A stretch of 15,017 nucleotides of DNA from an uncultured Collinsella sp. (GTDB lineage: Bacteria > Actinomycetota > Coriobacteriia > Coriobacteriales > Coriobacteriaceae). The stretch lies in contig UQIT01000042.1 of NCBI GenBank assembly GCA_900541175.1, positions 1 to 15,017 on the forward strand, read 5' to 3'. The position numbers and the translations under genes were made by a program. How positions within the stretch are numbered: position 1 is the stretch's first letter; the number at the start of each line of letters is the position of its first letter. Shown piece by piece: positions 13,629-15,017 of the stretch. Under the pieces are notes generated by a model. The model ran no database searches. It was not told the origin of the DNA and was given only the letters and a program-made list of their open reading frames with translations.

Positions 13629-13655
13629 CCGTTCACCCCCTATAAAAATCCGTTC
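13629..13655 (+). promoter_or_regulatory. Paired CCGTTC boxes, arcA copy 2
   Basis: CCGTTC starts at 13629 and 13650, again 21 bp apart. The second is followed by GGGGGCAAGGTGGAA, one base different from copy 1. The distance from the second box to the -10 box is 39 bp in both promoters, although the bases between the boxes have diverged. Preservation of boxes and spacing amid divergence argues for function. Confidence 0.6.
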
Positions 13656-13688
13656 GGGGGCAAGGTGGAAGTATGAGCTGATTTTGGA

Positions 13689-13694
13689 TATAAA
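13689..13694 (+). promoter_or_regulatory. Candidate -10 box of arcA copy 2
   Basis: TATAAA in TTTGGATATAAA, 88 bases before the ATG, aligned with the -10 box of copy 1. No good -35 is seen. Confidence 0.55.
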
Positions 13695-13700
13695 TATGTC

Positions 13701-13759
13701 GTCAGCAATAACGCCTCACACGGAGGGGCGCTAACGAATCGGCCCTGACAAGGGCCCGA
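13701..13759 (+). ncRNA. Structured arcA leader RNA, copy 2
   Basis: P1: GTCAGC (13701-13706) with GCTAAC (13730-13735), one mismatch, extended by GCCTC (13713-13717) with GGGGC (13725-13729), leaving a 6-base bulge and a loop with ACGGA. P2: TCGGCCC (13739-13745) with GGG(C)CCGA (13752-13759), the same bulged C, but a TGACAA loop. Relative to copy 1 the helices are kept by different bases (for example an added C-G pair in P2), while the ACGGA loop and CCGAAAGAAAGG tail are conserved. Confidence 0.6.
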
Positions 13760-15017
13760 AAGAAAGGTAGGAGGCCATGACGAAAGGTCTGCACGTGCCT
13801 TCCGAGATCGGCAAGCTCAGGAAGGTCTGCCTGCACCGTCCCGGCGACGAGCTCCTCAACCTGCCGCCCGACGAGCTCGAGCGACTCCTGTTCGACGACG
13901 TCCCGTTCCTGGAGGTCGCGCAGCAGGAGCACGACACCTTCGCCCAGATCCTGAGGGACCAGGGCGTGGAGGTCCTCTATCTCGAGAACCTCGTCGCCGA
14001 GGTGTTCGACCAGGTCCCCGGCGCCCGCGCCGAGTTCACCGACCAGTACATCGCCGAGGCCGGCATCCGCGGCCAGCACATGCCGCAGATCGTCCGCGAG
14101 AAGCTGGACTCCATCGAGGACAACCTCGAGTTCGTCAAGAAGACCATGGCCGGCATGACCAAGTCCGAGATCGACATGCCCCTCACGGCGTCCACGACCC
14201 TCGACTCCCTGGTCAACTCCGAGTCCGAGTCCGACCTGATCATCGACCCGATGCCCAACCTCTACTTCACCCGCGACCCGTTCGCGGTCATCGGCGAGGG
14301 CGTCAACCTCAACCGCATGTACTCGGTCACCCGCAACCGCGAGACCCTGTACGGCAAGTACATCTTCAAGTACCACCCCGACTACAAGGACGTCTCGCTG
14401 TACTTCCGCCGCGACTGCCAGTTCCACACCGAGGGCGGCGACGTGCTGAACATCAACGAGAAGACCCTCGCCGTCGGCATCTCCCAGCGCACCCAGGCCG
14501 CCGCGATCGACGTCATGGCCCAGAACATCTTCTGGAACTCCGACTCCAAGGTCGAGCGCATCCTGGCCTTCGACATCCCGGTCTCGCGCGCCTTCATGCA
14601 CCTCGACACGGTCTTCACCCAGATCGACGTCGATAAGTTCACGATCCACCCCGCCATCATGGGCACCCTGCGCGTCTACGAGCTGACCGCCGGCAAGAAC
14701 CCGGGCGACGTGAACATCCGCCTGATCGAGGACACCCTCGAGCACGTCCTGGAGGACGCCACCGGCGTCGACCAGGTCAAGCTGATCCCCTGCGGCGGCG
14801 GCGACCCGATCGCGGCCTCCCGCGAGCAGTGGAACGACGGCTCCAACACCCTGTGCGTCGAGCCCGGCAAGATCTGCGTCTACGCCCGCAACACCGTCAC
14901 CAACGACGTGCTGTACAAGGAGGGCCTGGACCTTCTCGTCGTGCCCTCCGCCGAGCTCTCCCGCGGCCGCGGCGGCCCGCGCTGCATGAGCATGCCCTTC
15001 TGGCGCGAGGACCTCTA
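13753..15017 (+). repeat. Long direct repeat, copy 2
   Basis: This is the second member of the repeat that begins at 10664. It runs to the window edge, so its right end is not visible. Confidence 0.9.
13777..15017 (+). CDS. arcA: Arginine deiminase, copy 2 (last base of stop codon outside window)
   Basis: Encodes the same 413 residues as the gene at 10688-11929, with all catalytic residues (Asp167, Glu219, His275, Asp277, Cys403). Only the third base of the stop codon (TA-) is beyond the window. The protein should be functional and indistinguishable from copy 1. What differs is the leader and upstream region, so the copies probably differ in timing or level of expression. A strong terminator at 13253-13292 isolates it from arcT. 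The next genes, perhaps arcB, arcC or a transporter, are out of view. Confidence 0.96.
   Translation, partial: MTKGLHVPSEIGKLRKVCLHRPGDELLNLPPDELERLLFDDVPFLEVAQQEHDTFAQILRDQGVEVLYLENLVAEVFDQVPGARAEFTDQYIAEAGIRGQHMPQIVREKLDSIEDNLEFVKKTMAGMTKSEIDMPLTASTTLDSLVNSESESDLIIDPMPNLYFTRDPFAVIGEGVNLNRMYSVTRNRETLYGKYIFKYHPDYKDVSLYFRRDCQFHTEGGDVLNINEKTLAVGISQRTQAAAIDVMAQNIFWNSDSKVERILAFDIPVSRAFMHLDTVFTQIDVDKFTIHPAIMGTLRVYELTAGKNPGDVNIRLIEDTLEHVLEDATGVDQVKLIPCGGGDPIAASREQWNDGSNTLCVEPGKICVYARNTVTNDVLYKEGLDLLVVPSAELSRGRGGPRCMSMPFWREDL

Larger units (their letters stand above)
13204..13776. other. Control region of arcA copy 2
   Basis: This 573-base gap has no credible gene. It holds the arcT terminator, a distal GTGAACGGTATC box with a second half-box, a strongly AT-rich stretch (about 13400-13620), two CCGTTC boxes, a -10 box and a structured leader. 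The order is the same as upstream of arcA copy 1, yet most bases differ. Confidence 0.8.

Overview
The window looks like chromosomal DNA of a gut actinobacterium of the class Coriobacteriia, most likely Collinsella or a close relative. This is inferred from the fairly high GC content, the C/G-ending codons, the style of the proteins and the gene mix (Pta, UDP-galactopyranose mutase, a long PPK1, arginine deiminase with an ArcT-type aminotransferase). No marker gene in the window proves the genus.

Layout, left to right. (1) 1-46 is the tail of an unidentified rightward gene, followed by a bidirectional-looking terminator. (2) 160-1140 is phosphate acetyltransferase (pta, minus). It is divergent from an overlapping pair: UDP-galactopyranose mutase (glf) and a family 2 glycosyltransferase, presumably for galactofuranose-containing surface glycan. 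(3) 3599-3971 is a gene-free gap between convergent genes. It holds two large quasi-palindromes that share a conserved core, one just downstream of each flanking gene and each in the orientation of that gene's transcript. It also holds a small inverted remnant of the glycosyltransferase 3' end. (4) 3972-7615 are minus-strand genes: a P1/DmpA-family peptidase, a Maf nucleotide pyrophosphatase that overlaps a DJ-1/PfpI-family protein by 4 bases, and an RlmD-type 23S rRNA methyltransferase. (5) 7729-10137 is polyphosphate kinase 1 (minus), with a C-terminal tail of about 95 residues that is unusual. (6) 10138-15017 is an arginine-catabolism locus: arginine deiminase (arcA), an ArcT-like aminotransferase, then a second arcA with no nucleotide difference seen, complete at the window edge except for the last base of its stop codon.

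The two most unusual things are these. First, the paired elements at 3631-3740 and 3835-3959: their stems differ in sequence but stay complementary, the signature of a conserved structure or a palindromic mobile element. Second, the arcA control regions. Both copies have long AT-rich upstream regions, a pair of CCGTTC boxes exactly 21 bp apart at the same distance from the -10 box, a distant GTGAACGGTATC 12-mer, and a two-hairpin leader RNA whose helices are kept by different bases in the two copies. The coding regions have been homogenised while the leaders have diverged, which suggests gene conversion or strongly bounded duplication with separate control of each copy.

Functionally the genes are mostly core metabolism (acetate/ATP formation, arginine-derived energy, polyphosphate), surface glycan assembly and nucleotide/protein housekeeping. 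No phage, CRISPR, tRNA or rRNA gene was seen.
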